Counted from the first letter of the stretch, positions 9,146-19,003 are shown. The stretch is DNA of 64,000 nt from Trebonia sp963795335 (GCA_963795335.1 CAWCHI010000006.1:1-64000), one strand, 5' to 3'. The notes: generated by a model from the letters alone, not told the origin. Numbers and translations: made by a program.

Positions 9146-9639
9146 GCCGGTTCCCGTGACTGAGCCCGCGATCGCGGTCGACGACCCGCGCCTGCCCGAG
9201 ATCCGGGCGATCCTCGAGCGGCACCTGACGTTCTGCCTGTCCGAGACGCCGCCCGAGCACAGCTTCGCGCTCGACGTCGAGGGACTGCTCGACCCGGCCG
9301 GTCACGTTCTTCAGCTACCGGGACGGCGGCGCGGTGCTCGGCGTTGGGGCGATCAAGGAGCTCGACCCCGGCGCACGCCGAGCTCAAGTCGATGCACACC
9401 GCGGCCGAGGCGCGCGGGCGCGGCGTCGGCCGGGCGATGCTTGGCACCTGCTCGACGGTGGCGCGCTCGCGCGGGTACCGGCGGGTGCTCGCTGGAGACC
9501 GGGACCACGCCAGGCTTCGCCGCGGCGCGGGCGCATGTACGAGCGGGCCGGGTTCGTCCCCGCCGAGCCGTTCGGCGACTACCTGCGGACCGAGGACAAC
9601 ACCTTCTACAGCGCTGCGCGCTGCTACGGGCCGCCCTAG
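9138..9639 (+). CDS. GNAT-family N-acetyltransferase, frameshifted
   Basis: Fragments in all three frames join into one GNAT protein of about 167 residues: PEIRAILERHLTFCLSETPP, VLGVGAIKELDP, ELKSMHTAAEARGRGVGRAM (acetyl-CoA pyrophosphate loop), and MYERAGFVPAEPFGDYLRTE with DNTFYSAARCYGPP. Breaks lie near 9305, 9365, 9485 and 9535. GTG at 9138 overlaps the stop of the upstream gene by 8 bp, suggesting coupling. The sequence resembles YjgM/PhnO-like small-molecule acetyltransferases; the acceptor is unknown. Confidence 0.75.
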
Positions 9640-9668
9640 CCCGCGCTGCCCGCGGGCCCGGTCGCCGC

Positions 9669-11531
9669 TTAGGCGCGGGCGGCCTGGTCGGCGGCCATCG
9701 CGAGCAGTTCGGCGGCGTGGGCCTGGCCGAACTCGGAGTCCTCAAGGCCCGCCAGCATGCGGGACAGCTCGCGGACGCGGGCCTCGTGGTCCAGGCGGAT
9801 CACGCTGGTGCTGGTGATGGTGCCGTCGCTCGGACTTGGCGACGACCAGGTGGTTGTCGGCGAACGCGGCGACCTGCGGCAGGTGGGTGACCACGATGAC
9901 CTGGGCGAGCCTGGCCAGCTTGGCCAGGCGGCGGCCGATCTCGACCGCGGCCTTGCCGCCGACGCCGGCGTCCACCTCGTCGAAGACGAAGGTCGGGACC
10001 GGGTCGGCGCCGGCGAACACCACCTCGATCGCCAGCATGACCCGGGACAGCTCGCCGCCGGAGGCGCCCTTGTGCAGCGGGAGGGCGGGCGCGCTGGGGT
10101 GGCGGCCAGCCGGATCTCCACGTCGTCGGCGCCGTGCGGGCCGGGCTCGGCGAGCGTGGTGAGCACGACGGAGATCCGGGCGTGCGGCATCGCGAGCGCG
10201 GTCAGCTCGGCGGTCACGTCGTCGGCGAACCGCTCCCCGGCCTCGGCGCGCAGCCGGGACAGCCGCGCGGCCAGCTCGGCGACCTGCGCGGCCAGCTCCG
10301 CCTCGGTCGCGGTGAGTGCGGCGATCGTGTCGTCGTCGTTGTCGAGCTCGCCGACCCGGGCGGCGGCGAGCCGCGCCCACTCGAGGACGTAGGCGATGTC
10401 GTCGGGTTCCGGCCGTGGCTCGCCCGGCGGCGTCCGACGTGCGCCGGTCCGCCGGCCGCCGTCCGCCGCGGCCTCGGCCGCAGTGCTGCCGTCCGTGGCG
10501 GCCGGCAGGCGCGTCGCACTGCGACCCCGTCGACCTGCGCGCTGACGCCGCCGGGCCCGTACAGCCGGGTCACCCGGGCCAGCGCCGCGCGGCGCTCCTG
10601 GACGGCGGCGAGCCGGGCCGGGTCGGCGTCGATGCCCTGGATGTAGGAGGCCAGCTCGCCGGCCACCTCGGAGACCAGGTAGGCGGCCTCGGACAGCCGG
10701 GCGGCCACGCCGTCGATCTCGGCTGTCGTGGCGGCGGACCGCTTCCAGGGCCCGGCGCGCGTGGCCGAGCAGGGTCACCGCGTCGACGCCGTCGTTGCCC
10801 GCGGTCGGGTCGCCCAGCAGCGCCTCGTGCGCGGTGGTGGCGGCGGCGTGCAGCGCGTCGGCGTTGGCGAGCCGCTCCTCCTCCGCCCGCAGCGCGGCCG
10901 CCTCGCCCGCCACCGGGTTGAGCTTCTCGATCTCGGTCAGCCCGGCCCGCAGCTCCTCGGCCTCGGCCGCGCGCGCCCGGGCCTGCGTGGTCAGCGTGGT
11001 GAGCTCCTCGGCGCACCTTCCGGTGCCGGCTGTAGGCGCGCTGGTAGTCGCCGAGCACCTCGCCGAGCACCGCGCCCGGCGTACTTGTCGAGCGACTCGC
11101 GCTGCCGCCCCGGCTTGAGCAGCTGCTGCTGGTCGGACTGGCCGTGCACCGCGACCAGGTCGTCGGCCAGGTAGGTGAGCAGCGACACCGGGACCGAGCG
11201 GCCGCCGGCGAACGCGCGGGACCGTCCCTCGCCGGAGACCGTCCTGGTCAGCACCAGGGTGCCGTCCTCGTCGAGTTCGCCGCCCGCCTCCTCGACCTGC
11301 TGGGCGACCTTCCCGCGGGTCGGTGCGCAGCCGTCCCTCCACCGAGGCGCGCTGCGCGCCCGGCCGGACCCGGGCCGGGTCCGCGCGCCCGCCGAACAGC
11401 AGGCCGAGCCCGGTCACGACCATCGTCTTGCCCGCGCCCGTCTCGCCGGTCAGCGCGGTGAAGCCGGGCGAGAGCTCGAGCAGCGCGTCGTTGATGACCC
11501 CGAGCCCGGTAATGCGCACTTCCTCAAGCAT
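9669..11531 (-). CDS. recN: DNA repair protein RecN, frameshifted
   Basis: SMC-like ATPase of double-strand break repair. Visible parts in order are MLEEVRITGLGVINDALLEL and GETGAGKTMVVTGLGLLFGG (Walker A), AVHGQSDQQQLLKPGRQRES, a long coiled-coil middle (AEELRAGLTEIEKLNPVAGE), the ABC signature KGASGGELSRVMLAIEVVF, Walker B TFVFDEVDAGVGGKAAVEIG, and VIVVTHLPQVAAFADNHLVV. The pieces alternate among the three frames, with at least six breaks (near 11330, 11080, 10735, 10520, 10110 and 9835). ATG at 11531. It is third in the tlyA-nadK-recN order common in actinobacteria. Confidence 0.9.
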   Translation of the reverse strand: MLEEVRITGLGVINDALLELSPGFTALTGETGAGKTMVVTGLGLLFGGRADPARVRPGAQRASVEGRLRTDPREGRPAGRGGGRRTRRGRHPGADQDGLRRGTVPRVRRRPLGPGVAAHLPGRRPGRGARPVRPAAAAQAGAAARVARQVRRARCSARCSATTSAPTAGTGRCAEELTTLTTQARARAAEAEELRAGLTEIEKLNPVAGEAAALRAEEERLANADALHAAATTAHEALLGDPTAGNDGVDAVTLLGHARRALEAVRRHDSRDRRRGRPAVRGRLPGLRGGRRAGLLHPGHRRRPGPARRRPGAPRGAGPGDPAVRARRRQRAGRRGRSATRLPAATDGSTAAEAAADGGRRTGARRTPPGEPRPEPDDIAYVLEWARLAAARVGELDNDDDTIAALTATEAELAAQVAELAARLSRLRAEAGERFADDVTAELTALAMPHARISVVLTTLAEPGPHGADDVEIRLAATPARPPSRCTRAPPAASCPGSCWRSRWCSPAPTRSRPSSSTRWTPASAARPRSRSAAAWPSWPGSPRSSWSPTCRRSPRSPTTTWSSPSPSDGTITSTSVIRLDHEARVRELSRMLAGLEDSEFGQAHAAELLAMAADQAARA

Positions 11532-11843
11532 GACCGCCCGCCGTCTCCTTCTCGACCCGTCCGTGCGACGTCCGCCCGTCGGATGCGGGACCGTCACGCG
11601 GCAAGGCCGACTCTACCGTCGCGGCCGCCCGGAGAGCGGACGGTCTGGCCGCCTGTCCCCCCGGCCCGCTCAGCTCACGGTACCGGCGGCCGCCGACACA
11701 CCCGGCGCCGCCGGCCACGCCGGCCGCGCCGCCCGGCACCCGACGGGACGGCCGCCATCCCTTTATTTCGCTTAAATGTTTGCATCAAGTGCTACATTGG
11801 GGCGGCGAGTTCCGACGCAAATATGTCGCGAACGAAAGCGGCG
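11532..11843. other. recN-nadK gap with an AT-rich patch
   Basis: No convincing gene. Positions 11757-11800 are unusually AT-rich (CCTTTATTTCGCTTAAATG) and could hold a promoter for recN. I looked for an actinobacterial SOS box (TCGAAC-N4-GTTCGA type) and did not find one. Confidence 0.4.
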
Positions 11844-12819
11844 TTACCGCCCGCCGCGCCCGCGCCAGCCGGTGACCGGCAGGCCGAACTTGGCCACCAG
11901 CCGGTCGGTGAACTCGCCGCCGCCCGGCGGGCAGCCCTCGGCCAGCCCGCTCACCCGGGCAAGCGAGACCGGCAGCGATCCGCGGCGTCACCTCGACCCG
12001 GGCGCCGGGCGGCAGGTCGAACCGGCGGCGGCCGTCGCACCACAGCACCGCCCGCTCCGACTCGGCCGCGCTGCCTCGGGTCGCCGCTGGTTGGCGCGCC
12101 GACGGCTCGTGCACCAGCTCCACGCCAGCACCGAGCGGGGCGAGACCACCAGCGGCCGCGCGAACAGCGCGTGCGCCGCCATCGGCACCATCAGCAGCGC
12201 CTCGACCTCGGGCCAGACCACCGGGCCGCCGGCCGAGAACGCGTAGGCGGTCGACCCGGTCGGGCGTCGCGCAGACCACGCCGTCGCATCCCCAGCGGGA
12301 CAGCGGGCGGCCGTCGACCTCGATGATGACCTCGATCATCCGCTCGCGGGCCGCCTTCTCGACCGAGTCACCTCGTTCAGCGCCCAGGTGCGCGCGATCT
12401 CGGTGCCGTTGTCCCGGGCGACCACGTCGAGCGTCATCCGCTCCTCGACCCGGTACTCCCCTGCCAGCAGGTGGTCCACGGTCTGGCTCAGCCCGTCCGG
12501 CTCGGCCTCGGCGAGGAAGCCCACGTGGCCGAGGTTGACGCCGATCAGCGGGGTGCCCGCGGGCGCGCGAGCTCCGCCGCGCGCAGCAGCGTGCCGTCGC
12601 CGCCGAGGACGATGACGAGCTCGGCGCCCTCGGCCGCCTCCGGTCGCGCCGGGCACCACGGTCGCGCCCGGCGCAGTCGAGGTCGGGTCCCTCGGCATCG
12701 GTCACCCGTACGGCGACGCCGGCGTTGATCAGCCGCTCGATGACCTGCGTCGCGCTGCGCCGGGCGGTGTCCCTGCCGGTGTGCGCGAGCACCAGCATGG
12801 TCCGCTGTGATTCACCCAT
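11844..12819 (-). CDS. nadK: NAD kinase, frameshifted
   Basis: ATP-dependent phosphorylation of NAD to NADP. Fragments across frames include TMLVLAHTGRDTARRSATQV, VIVLGGDGTLLRA (catalytic GGDGT), TPLIGVNLGHVGFLAEAEPD, EERMTLDVVARDNGTEIART with WALNE, RWGCDGVVCATP, and the tail GGGEFTDRLVAKFGLPVTGW ending at TAA 11844-11846. At least four indels lie between 12655 and 11985. ATG at 12819 has TAAGTT 7 nt upstream. Because NAD kinase is normally essential, these breaks argue for sequence error. Confidence 0.85.
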
Positions 12820-12870
12820 CGGGTGCAACTTACCGTGCCCGGCGCAGCGGCCCGCCAGCGCCGCCGGCCC

Positions 12871-13675
12871 TCACTGGGGCCCGTCCTCGATCGCGCGGTC
12901 CAGTTCGGCCTCATCCAGCGGCGGCGCGCCGCGCCGGAACCAGGCGAAGTACTCCACGTTGCCGGAAGGGCCGGGCAGCGGGCTGGCGGTCACGCCCCTG
13001 ACGCCGAGCCCGAGCGACCAGGCGGTGTCGCACACCGCGCGCACCGCGTCGGCCCGCGTCGCCGGGCTGCGCACCACGCCGCCGGCCCCGACCCGGCCCT
13101 TGCCCACTTCGAACTGGGGCTTGACCATGAGCGCGAAGTCGGCGTCGGGGGCGGCACACGCGGCGAGCGCGGGCAGCACCAGCGACAGCGAGATGAACGA
13201 CAGGTCGGCCACCACCACCTGCGGCGGCGGCGCCACCAGGGCCGGGTCGAGGGAGCGGACGTTGACCCGGTCGAGCACCGTCACCCGCTCGTCGGTCCGC
13301 AGCGACCAGGCGAGCTGGCCGTAGCCGACATCGGCCGCGACGACGTGGGCGGCGCCCGCCCGCAGCAGGACGTCGGTGAAACCGCCGGTCGACGCGCCCG
13401 CGTCCAGGCAGCGCTTGCCCGCCACGTCGAGCCCGGGGAACGCGGCGCAGCGCGCCGGCCAGCTTGTGGCCGCCGCGGGAGACGTACTGCGGGCCGGCGT
13501 CGGCGTCGTCCGCCACCGTCACGGGCGCGTCCCGGCCGATCTGGGTGGCGGGCTTGGACGCGCGCTGCCCGGCCACGCCACCCGGCCCGCCTCGATCAGC
13601 TCGGCCGCCTGCTCCCGGGAGCGGGCCAGGCCCCGCCGGACCAGCTCGGCGTCCAGCCTGGCCGCGCGCGGTCAC
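12871..13675 (-). CDS. tlyA: TlyA-type 2'-O-ribose rRNA methyltransferase / hemolysin family, frameshifted
   Basis: Methylates 16S and 23S rRNA using SAM in characterised homologues. An N-terminal S4 RNA-binding domain (RLDAELVRRGLARSREQAAE, LIEAGRV) is followed by an FtsJ-like domain (YVSRGGHKLAGAL, CLDAGASTGGFTDVLLRAGA, VVVADLSFISLSLVLPAL, FALMVKPQFEVGKGRVGAGG, GPSGNVEYFAWFR). Breaks lie near 13668, 13575 and 13450. Restored length is about 268 residues, the usual length. GTG at 13675 overlaps the stop of the small upstream gene as GTGA. Confidence 0.9.
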
Positions 13676-13908
13676 GCCCGCGAACCGCCCGGGAACTCGC
13701 CCTGCTCGCCGTGGCGGCCGGGCTCGGCCGGTCCGGCCGCGTCGCCCAGTCCCCCCAGGATCTCGCGCAGCCGCCTGTGTACCTCCTGCAGCACCGCGGG
13801 GTGCTCGGTCAGGTCGAGGCCGTCCAGGGCGCGCAGGCCCGCGACGGCCGCCTCGACCCGCGGGTCGCCGGCCGGTTCCTGGGCGGGCACCGCCTGCTGC
13901 GCATCCAT
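13672..13908 (-). CDS. Small conserved protein upstream of tlyA
   Basis: This 78-residue acidic protein includes DPRVEAAVAGLRALDGLDLT and EHPAVLQEVHRRLREILGGL. From memory, small proteins of this type precede tlyA in other actinobacteria. ATG at 13908 follows AGGAAGA. Its stop overlaps the tlyA GTG, implying translational coupling. Function unknown. Confidence 0.7.
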   Translation of the reverse strand: MDAQQAVPAQEPAGDPRVEAAVAGLRALDGLDLTEHPAVLQEVHRRLREILGGLGDAAGPAEPGRHGEQGEFPGGSRA

Positions 13909-14005
13909 TCTTCCTGCCTCCGCTGGCTCCCTGTACCTCACCTGGTCGCGCGCGTGCGCTACCCTCCCGCTGGAACGGTACCGCTCAACGAGGGGAGAGA
14001 CGCAC

Positions 14006-14347
14006 ATGGCATCCGCCGAAGAGTGCCGCGTGGCCCTGCAGAAGCTGGCGACCCGGCTGTCGGAGCTGCGACCGGACGAGCGCGAGCAGTACTTCGGCGA
14101 CCGCACGATGAGCGTCACCGTCCCCGACCTCGGGCTCACCTTCGTGACCCGGCTGGGGTCGGGCGACGACCCGGTGCGGGAGGTGGCGCCGGGCGAACCG
14201 CCGGCCGAGATCCGGCTGACCGCCGGCAGCGACGAGGTGCTGGCGCTGGCCGAGCAGCCGATGAACATCGCCCGGGCCTGGATGTCGGGCCGGGTCAAGA
14301 TCGAGGCGTCCATGAAGGACCTGTTCCGGCTGCGCAGGCTGCTGTAG
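14006..14347 (+). CDS. SCP2 sterol-binding domain protein
   Basis: 113 residues with the SCP2-like lipid-binding fold: MSVTVPDLGLTFVTRLGSGD, EIRLTAGSDEVLALAEQPMN, ARAWMSGRVKIEASMKDLFR. ATG follows GGGGAGAGACGCAC. It is divergent from the small tlyA-cluster gene, and its neighbourhood to tlyA is typical of actinobacteria. The ligand is unknown. Confidence 0.85.
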   Translation: MASAEECRVALQKLATRLSELRPDEREQYFGDRTMSVTVPDLGLTFVTRLGSGDDPVREVAPGEPPAEIRLTAGSDEVLALAEQPMNIARAWMSGRVKIEASMKDLFRLRRLL

Positions 14348-14405
14348 CCGGCGGCCGGGGCACAGGCACGCGAATGAGGCGAACCGAACTGGAAAGATCA
14401 GCTCC

Positions 14406-15026
14406 ATGGGAGAGCTGATCTTGCTGCGGCACGGGGAGACCGAGTGGTCACGGGACGGCCGGCACACCGGGCGGACCGACATCCCGCTGACCGCGAAGGG
14501 GATCGCCGGCGCCGAGGCGCTGGGGCCCATGGTGCGCGCGCAGGTGGCGGCCGGCCGGCTCGCCGCGGTGTTCGCCAGCCCGGCCCAGCGGGCCCAGCGG
14601 ACCGCCGCGCTGGCCGGCCTGCACGGTCACCGCAAACCGACCCTGACCTGTGGGAATGGGACTACGGGGGCTACGAGGGGATCACCACCGCGGAGATCAG
14701 TCAAGACGCGGCCGGGCTGGGACCTGTGGCGCGACGGGGTCATCCCGGGCGACGCCGCCCACCCGGGCGAGAGCGTCGAGCAGGTCGGCCAGCGGGTCGA
14801 CCGGGTGCTGGAGCGGGCCGAGCCGCTGCTCGCCGACGGCGACGTCGCGCTCGTCGCCCACGGGCACGTGCTGCGGGTGCTGACCGCCCGCTACCTCGGC
14901 CTGCCGCCAGACGGGGGCAGGCTGTTCCGGCTCGACACGGGCACCATCTCCACCCTCGGGACCGAGCACGACGACCCGGTGATCCTGACCTGGAACGTCC
15001 CCCCGCCGGAGCTGCGGGCCGGCTAG
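14406..15026 (+). CDS. Histidine phosphatase (phosphoglycerate mutase-like) family protein
   Basis: Phosphohistidine phosphatase fold. MGELILLRHGETEWSRDGRH carries the RHGE active site, FASPAQRAQRTA the second motif, and VALVAHGHVLRVLTARYLGL the second catalytic histidine. Between 14630 and 14705 the annotated frame reads nonsense, while a neighbouring frame gives DLWEWDYGGYEGITTAEISQ, so two compensating indels are present. About 206 residues. The substrate is unknown; SixA/GpmB-like or sugar-phosphate phosphatases are options. Confidence 0.85.
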   Translation: MGELILLRHGETEWSRDGRHTGRTDIPLTAKGIAGAEALGPMVRAQVAAGRLAAVFASPAQRAQRTAALAGLHGHRKPTLTCGNGTTGATRGSPPRRSVKTRPGWDLWRDGVIPGDAAHPGESVEQVGQRVDRVLERAEPLLADGDVALVAHGHVLRVLTARYLGLPPDGGRLFRLDTGTISTLGTEHDDPVILTWNVPPPELRAG

Positions 15027-15490
15027 CCGGGCAGGTCCGAGGGGCTGGCCCCGACCGCGCGAGACGGAGCCCGCCCGGCCTCGGCCGCGCTGGCCGCATC
15101 CCGCTGCGACGGGACGTCGCGTCCGCGCGCCCTGGTTTCGTCGCTCACCCAGCCGAGGAACGAGGCCGAGCCCGCCACGACCGGCGTGGCGATGATCTCC
15201 GGCTCGTCGTAGCTGTGCCGCTCGGACAGGAACGCGGCCAGTTCGGGGTAGCGGTCGGCCGGGAGCTTGAGGAAGACGAACCACTCCTCGGCCTGCTCGA
15301 CCTCGTCGTTCCACCAGTAGGTGGACGCGACCGGCCCGGCGACCTGGCCGCAGGCGGCCAGCCGGGCCTCGACGGCCGCCCGGGACAGCGCCATCGCCTC
15401 CGCCCGCGAGTCAGTCGTCGTCTGCACTTGCAGGTACTGGCCGCTCTCGCGCCCGTCAGGGGCCAGTCCGGCACCGTCGGTTGCTGCCAT
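15023..15490 (-). CDS. cutA: CutA1 divalent-cation tolerance protein
   Basis: Small trimeric ferredoxin-like protein. Core motifs are LQVQTTTDSRAEAMALSRAA, VEARLAACGQVAGPVASTYW, WFVFLKLPADRYPELAAFLS and HSYDEPEIIATPVVAGSASF. About 155 residues, including a 40-residue Ala/Arg-rich C-terminal extension not usual in the family. ATG at 15490 has AGGTGG just upstream and TAGCAT 8 nt away. It overlaps the preceding phosphatase gene end by 4 bp and is divergent from purC. Confidence 0.9.
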   Translation of the reverse strand: MAATDGAGLAPDGRESGQYLQVQTTTDSRAEAMALSRAAVEARLAACGQVAGPVASTYWWNDEVEQAEEWFVFLKLPADRYPELAAFLSERHSYDEPEIIATPVVAGSASFLGWVSDETRARGRDVPSQRDAASAAEAGRAPSRAVGASPSDLPG

Positions 15491-15535
15491 GCCACCTGAT
15501 GCTACGCCTGTGGTCACGAGTACGCTTGGCTGGCT

Positions 15536-16369
15536 GTGGAGCTGATTCACTCAGGCAAGGTGCGCGAGGTCTACGCCGATGGCGACGACCTGCTGCTGGT
15601 CGCGTCCGACCGGGTCTCGATCTACGACGTGGTCCTGCCCACGCCGGTGCCGGGCAAGGGCAAGATCCTCACCCAGCTGTCGCTGTGGTGGTTCACCCGG
15701 CTCACCGACCTCGTGCCGAACCACGTCATCTCCGCGACCGACGTGCCGCCGCAGTGGGCCGGCCGGGCGATCCGCTGCCAGCACCTGGAGATGATCCCGG
15801 TCGAGTGCATCGCCCGCGGCTACCTGACCGGTCTCGGCCTGGCGGCCTACAACGAGTCCGGCGCGGTGTCGGGGGTGCCGCTGCCACCTGGCCTGACCGA
15901 GGCGTCGAAGCTGCCCGAGCCGGTTTTCACCCCGACCACCAAAGCGGCGGCCGGGCACGACGAGCCGATGACGTTCGCCGAGGTCACCGACCTGGTGGGG
16001 GCGGAGACAGCCGGGCAGCTGCGGCGGATCACGCTGGCGGTCTACCAGCGCGGGGCCGATCTGGCGGCCGAGCGGGGCCTCATCCTGGCCGACACCAAGC
16101 TGGAGTTCGGCCGGGCCAAGGACGGCACCCTGGTGCTGGCGGATGAGGTGCTCACCCCGGACTCCTCGCGCTTCTGGCCTGCCGGCTCGTATGCTCCCGG
16201 CCGCCCCCAGCAGTCGTTCGACAAACAGTACCTGCGGGACTGGTCGACCTCGGCCGGCTGGGACCGCACCCCGCCCGGCCCGGAGATCCCGGACGACGTG
16301 CTGGCCGTGCTCACCGCCCGCTACACCGAGCTGTTCGAGGTCATCACCGGGGAGCCGGCCCCGCGCTAG
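15536..16369 (+). CDS. purC: SAICAR synthase (phosphoribosylaminoimidazole-succinocarboxamide synthase)
   Basis: Purine biosynthesis: condenses CAIR with aspartate using ATP. The 277-residue protein has SGKVREVYADGDDLLLVASD, GKGKILTQLSLWWF, EMIPVECIARGYLTG, LILADTKLEFGRAKDG and the family signature ADEVLTPDSSRFWPAGSY. Starts at GTG 15536, 45 bp from the divergent cutA start. Frame is intact. No other pur genes lie in this window. Confidence 0.95.
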   Translation: MELIHSGKVREVYADGDDLLLVASDRVSIYDVVLPTPVPGKGKILTQLSLWWFTRLTDLVPNHVISATDVPPQWAGRAIRCQHLEMIPVECIARGYLTGLGLAAYNESGAVSGVPLPPGLTEASKLPEPVFTPTTKAAAGHDEPMTFAEVTDLVGAETAGQLRRITLAVYQRGADLAAERGLILADTKLEFGRAKDGTLVLADEVLTPDSSRFWPAGSYAPGRPQQSFDKQYLRDWSTSAGWDRTPPGPEIPDDVLAVLTARYTELFEVITGEPAPR

Positions 16370-16516
16370 CGGTGCGCCCGGAGGGGGAGGCGGCCAATTT
16401 CAAGGCCGGTAAATGCTGAGGACTTCCCGCGATCAGCCGGTAACATTCGGGCAACGGGTCCGCTGACGTGCGGATCCGCTGTCATGAGGGTGAACGCGAT
16501 CTTGGGGAGGCGCACC

Positions 16517-17728
16517 GTGGTGTCTCAGGCGAGCCGGCTGGCCAGCGTCCGTTACGACATTCGCGGACCGGTGCTCGCCCGAGCTCGCCAGCTCGAGGCC
16601 GCCGGGCACGAGATCATCAAGCTGAACATCGGCAACCCCGCCCCGTTCGGGCTGTTCACTCCGGACGCGGTGCTGGAGCGGGTCACCGCCTCGATCGGCG
16701 ACTCCCAGGGCTACAGCGACGCCCGCGGCATCGCGCCGGCCCGGGAGGCGGTCGCGCGCTACTTCGGGGCCAGGCTCGGCGTGACCGGGGTGACGCCGGA
16801 CGACGTGTACCTCGGCAACGGCGTGTCCGAGCTGATCGTGATGGCGCTGCAGGCGCTGCTCAACCCGGGCGACGAGGTACTCGTCCCGGCCCCGGACTAC
16901 CCGCTGTGGACCGGGGCGGTCAACCTCGGCGGCGGCCGCGCGGTGCATTACCGCTGCGCCGAGGACCTGGACTGGAACCCGGACGTCGCCCACGTGGAGT
17001 CGCTGGTCACGGAGCGTACCCGGGCTCTCGTCATCATCAACCCGAACAACCCGACCGGGGCGGTCTACTCGCGCGAGACGCTGCTGGCGCTGCTCGACGT
17101 GGCCCGGCGGCACGGGCTGCTGGTGCTGTCGGACGAGATCTACGACCAGATCCTGTTCGACGGCGCGGTCCACCACAGCGCCGCCGCGCTCGCGCCCGAC
17201 CTGCCGGTGCTGACCCTCGGCGGCATGTCCAAGACCTACCGGCTGGCCGGGTTCCGCTCCGGCTGGCTCGTCGTCTCCGGACCGCGCGAGCCGGTGACGG
17301 AGTACCGCGAGGGCCTGGAGCTGCTGGCCAACATGCGGATGTGCCCCAACGTGCCCGCGCAGCACGCGATCCCGGCCGCGCTCGACGGCGGCATCGACAT
17401 CACCCCGCTGCTGCTGCCGGGCGGGCGGCTGCGCGACCAGCGCGACGCCGCCTGGGCCCAGCTGACCGCGATCCCGGGCGTCACCTGCTACCAGCCGGCC
17501 GGCGCGCTGTACCTGTTCCCCCGGCTCGACCCCGAGGTGCACAAGATCGCCGACGACGAGCGGATGTGCATCGACCTGCTGGAGCAGCAGCACCTGCTGC
17601 TGACCCACGGCACCGGGTTCAACCTGGCCACGACCGACCACATCCGGGTGGTGTTCCTCGCCCCGGTCGACGTGCTGTCGGATGCGGTGACCCGGCTGGG
17701 AGAGTTCCTGGCCACCTACCGCCAGTAG
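16517..17728 (+). CDS. PLP-dependent class I/II aminotransferase, AlaT-like
   Basis: 403 residues. Motifs are KLNIGNPAPFGLFTPDAVLE, GYSDARGIAPAREAVARYF, GNGVSELIVMALQALLNPGD, VIINPNNPTGAVYSRETLLA, LVLSDEIYDQILFDG, and GGMSKTYRLAGFRSGW with the PLP-binding Lys239. The pattern fits glutamate-pyruvate (alanine) transaminases. GTG at 16517 is chosen because GGGGAGG lies 6 nt upstream; the frame is open to 16484. Monocistronic between purC and the MerR-PP2C gene. Confidence 0.9.
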   Translation: MVSQASRLASVRYDIRGPVLARARQLEAAGHEIIKLNIGNPAPFGLFTPDAVLERVTASIGDSQGYSDARGIAPAREAVARYFGARLGVTGVTPDDVYLGNGVSELIVMALQALLNPGDEVLVPAPDYPLWTGAVNLGGGRAVHYRCAEDLDWNPDVAHVESLVTERTRALVIINPNNPTGAVYSRETLLALLDVARRHGLLVLSDEIYDQILFDGAVHHSAAALAPDLPVLTLGGMSKTYRLAGFRSGWLVVSGPREPVTEYREGLELLANMRMCPNVPAQHAIPAALDGGIDITPLLLPGGRLRDQRDAAWAQLTAIPGVTCYQPAGALYLFPRLDPEVHKIADDERMCIDLLEQQHLLLTHGTGFNLATTDHIRVVFLAPVDVLSDAVTRLGEFLATYRQ

Positions 17729-17779
17729 CGCGCGCCGTGACGTGCGGTTGACCTTGCCCCGGGGGGAAGGCTCAGGGTG

Positions 17780-18981
17780 ATGGCTGTGAAGCTGCTGACG
17801 ATCGGCGAGTTCGCCCGTATGGCCCGGCTGTCGCCGAAGGCCCTGCGGCTGTACGACGAGCTCGGGCTGCTCCCGCCGGCCACGGTCGACCAGTGGTCCG
17901 GGTACCGCTACTACGCGCCGGACCAGCTGGAACGGGCGCGCCTGGTCGCCTGGCTGCGCCGGCTGGGCCTGCCCCTGGCGCAGATCGGCGACGGTCGTCG
18001 ACGCCCCGCCGGCCGAGGCCGCCGCGGCCGTGACCGCCTTCCTCGCGGTGAGCGAGACCGAGCTCGCCGAACGCAGGCGGCTCGCCCAGTCCCTCATCGC
18101 CTACCTCTGTCCGGGGGCAGCCGTCATGTCCGGGCAACACCCAGCCTGAGCAGGCACCGCCTGCGCAAGCACCGCCTGCGCAAGCACCGCCTTCTGCCCA
18201 GCTCAGCGTCCGCTACGCCGCCGCCTCCGACACGGGCCGGGTCCGGCCGCGCAACCAGGACGCCGGCTACGCCGGGCCGGCCCTGCTGGCGGTGGCGGAC
18301 GGCTTCGGCCCCGGCGGCGAGCGGGCCAGCGCCGCCGCCATCGAGGCGCTCCGCCCGCTCGAGTCGTCGGCCGTCCCAGCCGACCTGCTCAACCTGCTGT
18401 CGGAGGCGGTGACGGCGGCCGAGGCATCGGTCCGGTCGCTGTCGGTGTCGCAGCCCGAGCTGGAAGGCAGCGGTTCCACGCTGACCGCGATGCTGCTGTC
18501 GGGGTCCCAGCTGGCGCTGGTGCACATCGGCGACAGCCGCGCTTACCTGTTCCGCGACGGCGGGCTGTTCCAGGTCACCCACGATCACTCGGTCACCCAG
18601 TCGATGGTCGACTCGGGACGGCTCACCCCGGAGGAAGCGGCATCCCACCCGCAGCGCTCGCTGCTGGTGCGGGCGCTCGGCGTAACGAGCGAGACGATCC
18701 GGGCGGCCGGCCTGACGCCCGAGCTGGCGGGGGCGGCCGGCCCGGCCGACCTGTCGCTGCTGGAAGCGCGACCGGGCGACCGCTACCTGCTGTGCTCGGA
18801 CGGGCTGACCGCGGTGGTCCCGGCCGCGGCAATCAGGGAAACGCTGGCGGACCGGTGCCTGTCGCCCGCGGGTGTGGCCGGGCGGCTGGTCGCCCTGGCC
18901 AACGACGCCGGCGGACCGGACAACATCGTCTGCGCCGTGGCCGACATCAGCCAAGCCGGCGGTCCCGGGGCGGCCGGCTGA
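17780..18981 (+). CDS. MerR-type DNA-binding domain fused to a PP2C protein phosphatase, frameshifted
   Basis: Residues 1-75 are a MerR helix-turn-helix (LTIGEFARMARLSPKALRLY, then LGLLPPATVDQWSGYRYYAP). A helical linker follows (VTAFLAVSETELAERRRLAQ), then a Pro/Gln/Ala repeat (APPAQAPPAQAPP), then a full PP2C domain: RVRPRNQDAG, VADGFGPGGE, GSGSTLTAMLLSG, LVHIGDSRAYLFRDG, LLCSDGLTAVV, GGPDNIVCAVADI. Breaks near 17993 and 18135 split it; without the second one the linker would end in TGA near 18146. ATG 17780 has GGGGAAGG upstream. Restored, it is about 400 residues. A phosphatase-linked transcription factor is inferred. Confidence 0.75.
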
Positions 18982-19003
18982 CTGTCCGCGGCACAATGGC
19001 GGC

